A stretch of 6,371 nucleotides of DNA from Ahrensia sp. (GTDB taxonomy: Bacteria > Pseudomonadota > Alphaproteobacteria > Rhizobiales > Rhizobiaceae), in NCBI GenBank assembly GCA_024639025.1, contig JAHEJF010000110.1:1-6371 (forward strand), written 5' to 3'. The notes beneath the pieces were generated by a model. It did no database searches and was not told the origin of the DNA. It saw only the letters and a list, made by a program, of their open reading frames with translations. The position numbers and the translations under genes are program-made. How positions within the stretch are numbered: the first letter of the stretch is position 1; each line of letters starts with the position of its first letter. Below are positions 6,370 through 6,371 of the stretch, piece by piece.

Positions 6370-6371
6370 GG

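Overview
The window looks like a chromosomal segment of an alphaproteobacterium, most likely Hyphomicrobiales (rhizobia and relatives). The grounds are the alphaproteobacterial look of the acetolactate synthase and of the solitary HerA-type ATPase, moderate GC content, and a branched-chain attenuator whose leader peptide probably begins at the first transcribed base, as known for the trp leader of Sinorhizobium. No genus can be named from this sequence alone. No mobile element, CRISPR array, tRNA or rRNA was seen.

Left half (1-3375, minus strand): one compact transcription unit, read right to left. A promoter (3348-3375) is followed by a 17-codon leader peptide with the run Ile-Leu-Val-Val (3288-3341), nested hairpins and an intrinsic terminator (3230-3253). 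Together these form a ribosome-dependent attenuator in front of the large subunit of acetolactate synthase (ilvI, 1367-3166). Two nucleotides after the ilvI stop comes a small unrecognised lipoprotein (756-1364). Its stop overlaps by 4 bases (ATGA) the start of a DMT/EamA family transporter (1-759), which runs off the left edge and so has no stop inside the window. The usual partner ilvH is not directly downstream of ilvI.

Middle (3376-5507): a short divergent intergenic region, then a 659-residue HerA/DUF87-type P-loop ATPase on the plus strand with intact Walker A and B motifs. No NurA nuclease or other known HerA partner lies beside it. A perfect 11-bp hairpin without a T-tract stands just after its stop.

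Right end (5508-6371): about 170 bases with no supportable gene, then a minus-strand membrane-anchored GGDEF diguanylate cyclase with an intact active site and product-inhibition site. Its true start may lie beyond the right edge.

The strongest non-coding signal is the ilv attenuator. The most open questions are why a lipoprotein and an exporter-like gene share a translationally coupled unit with ilvI, and what the solitary HerA does.
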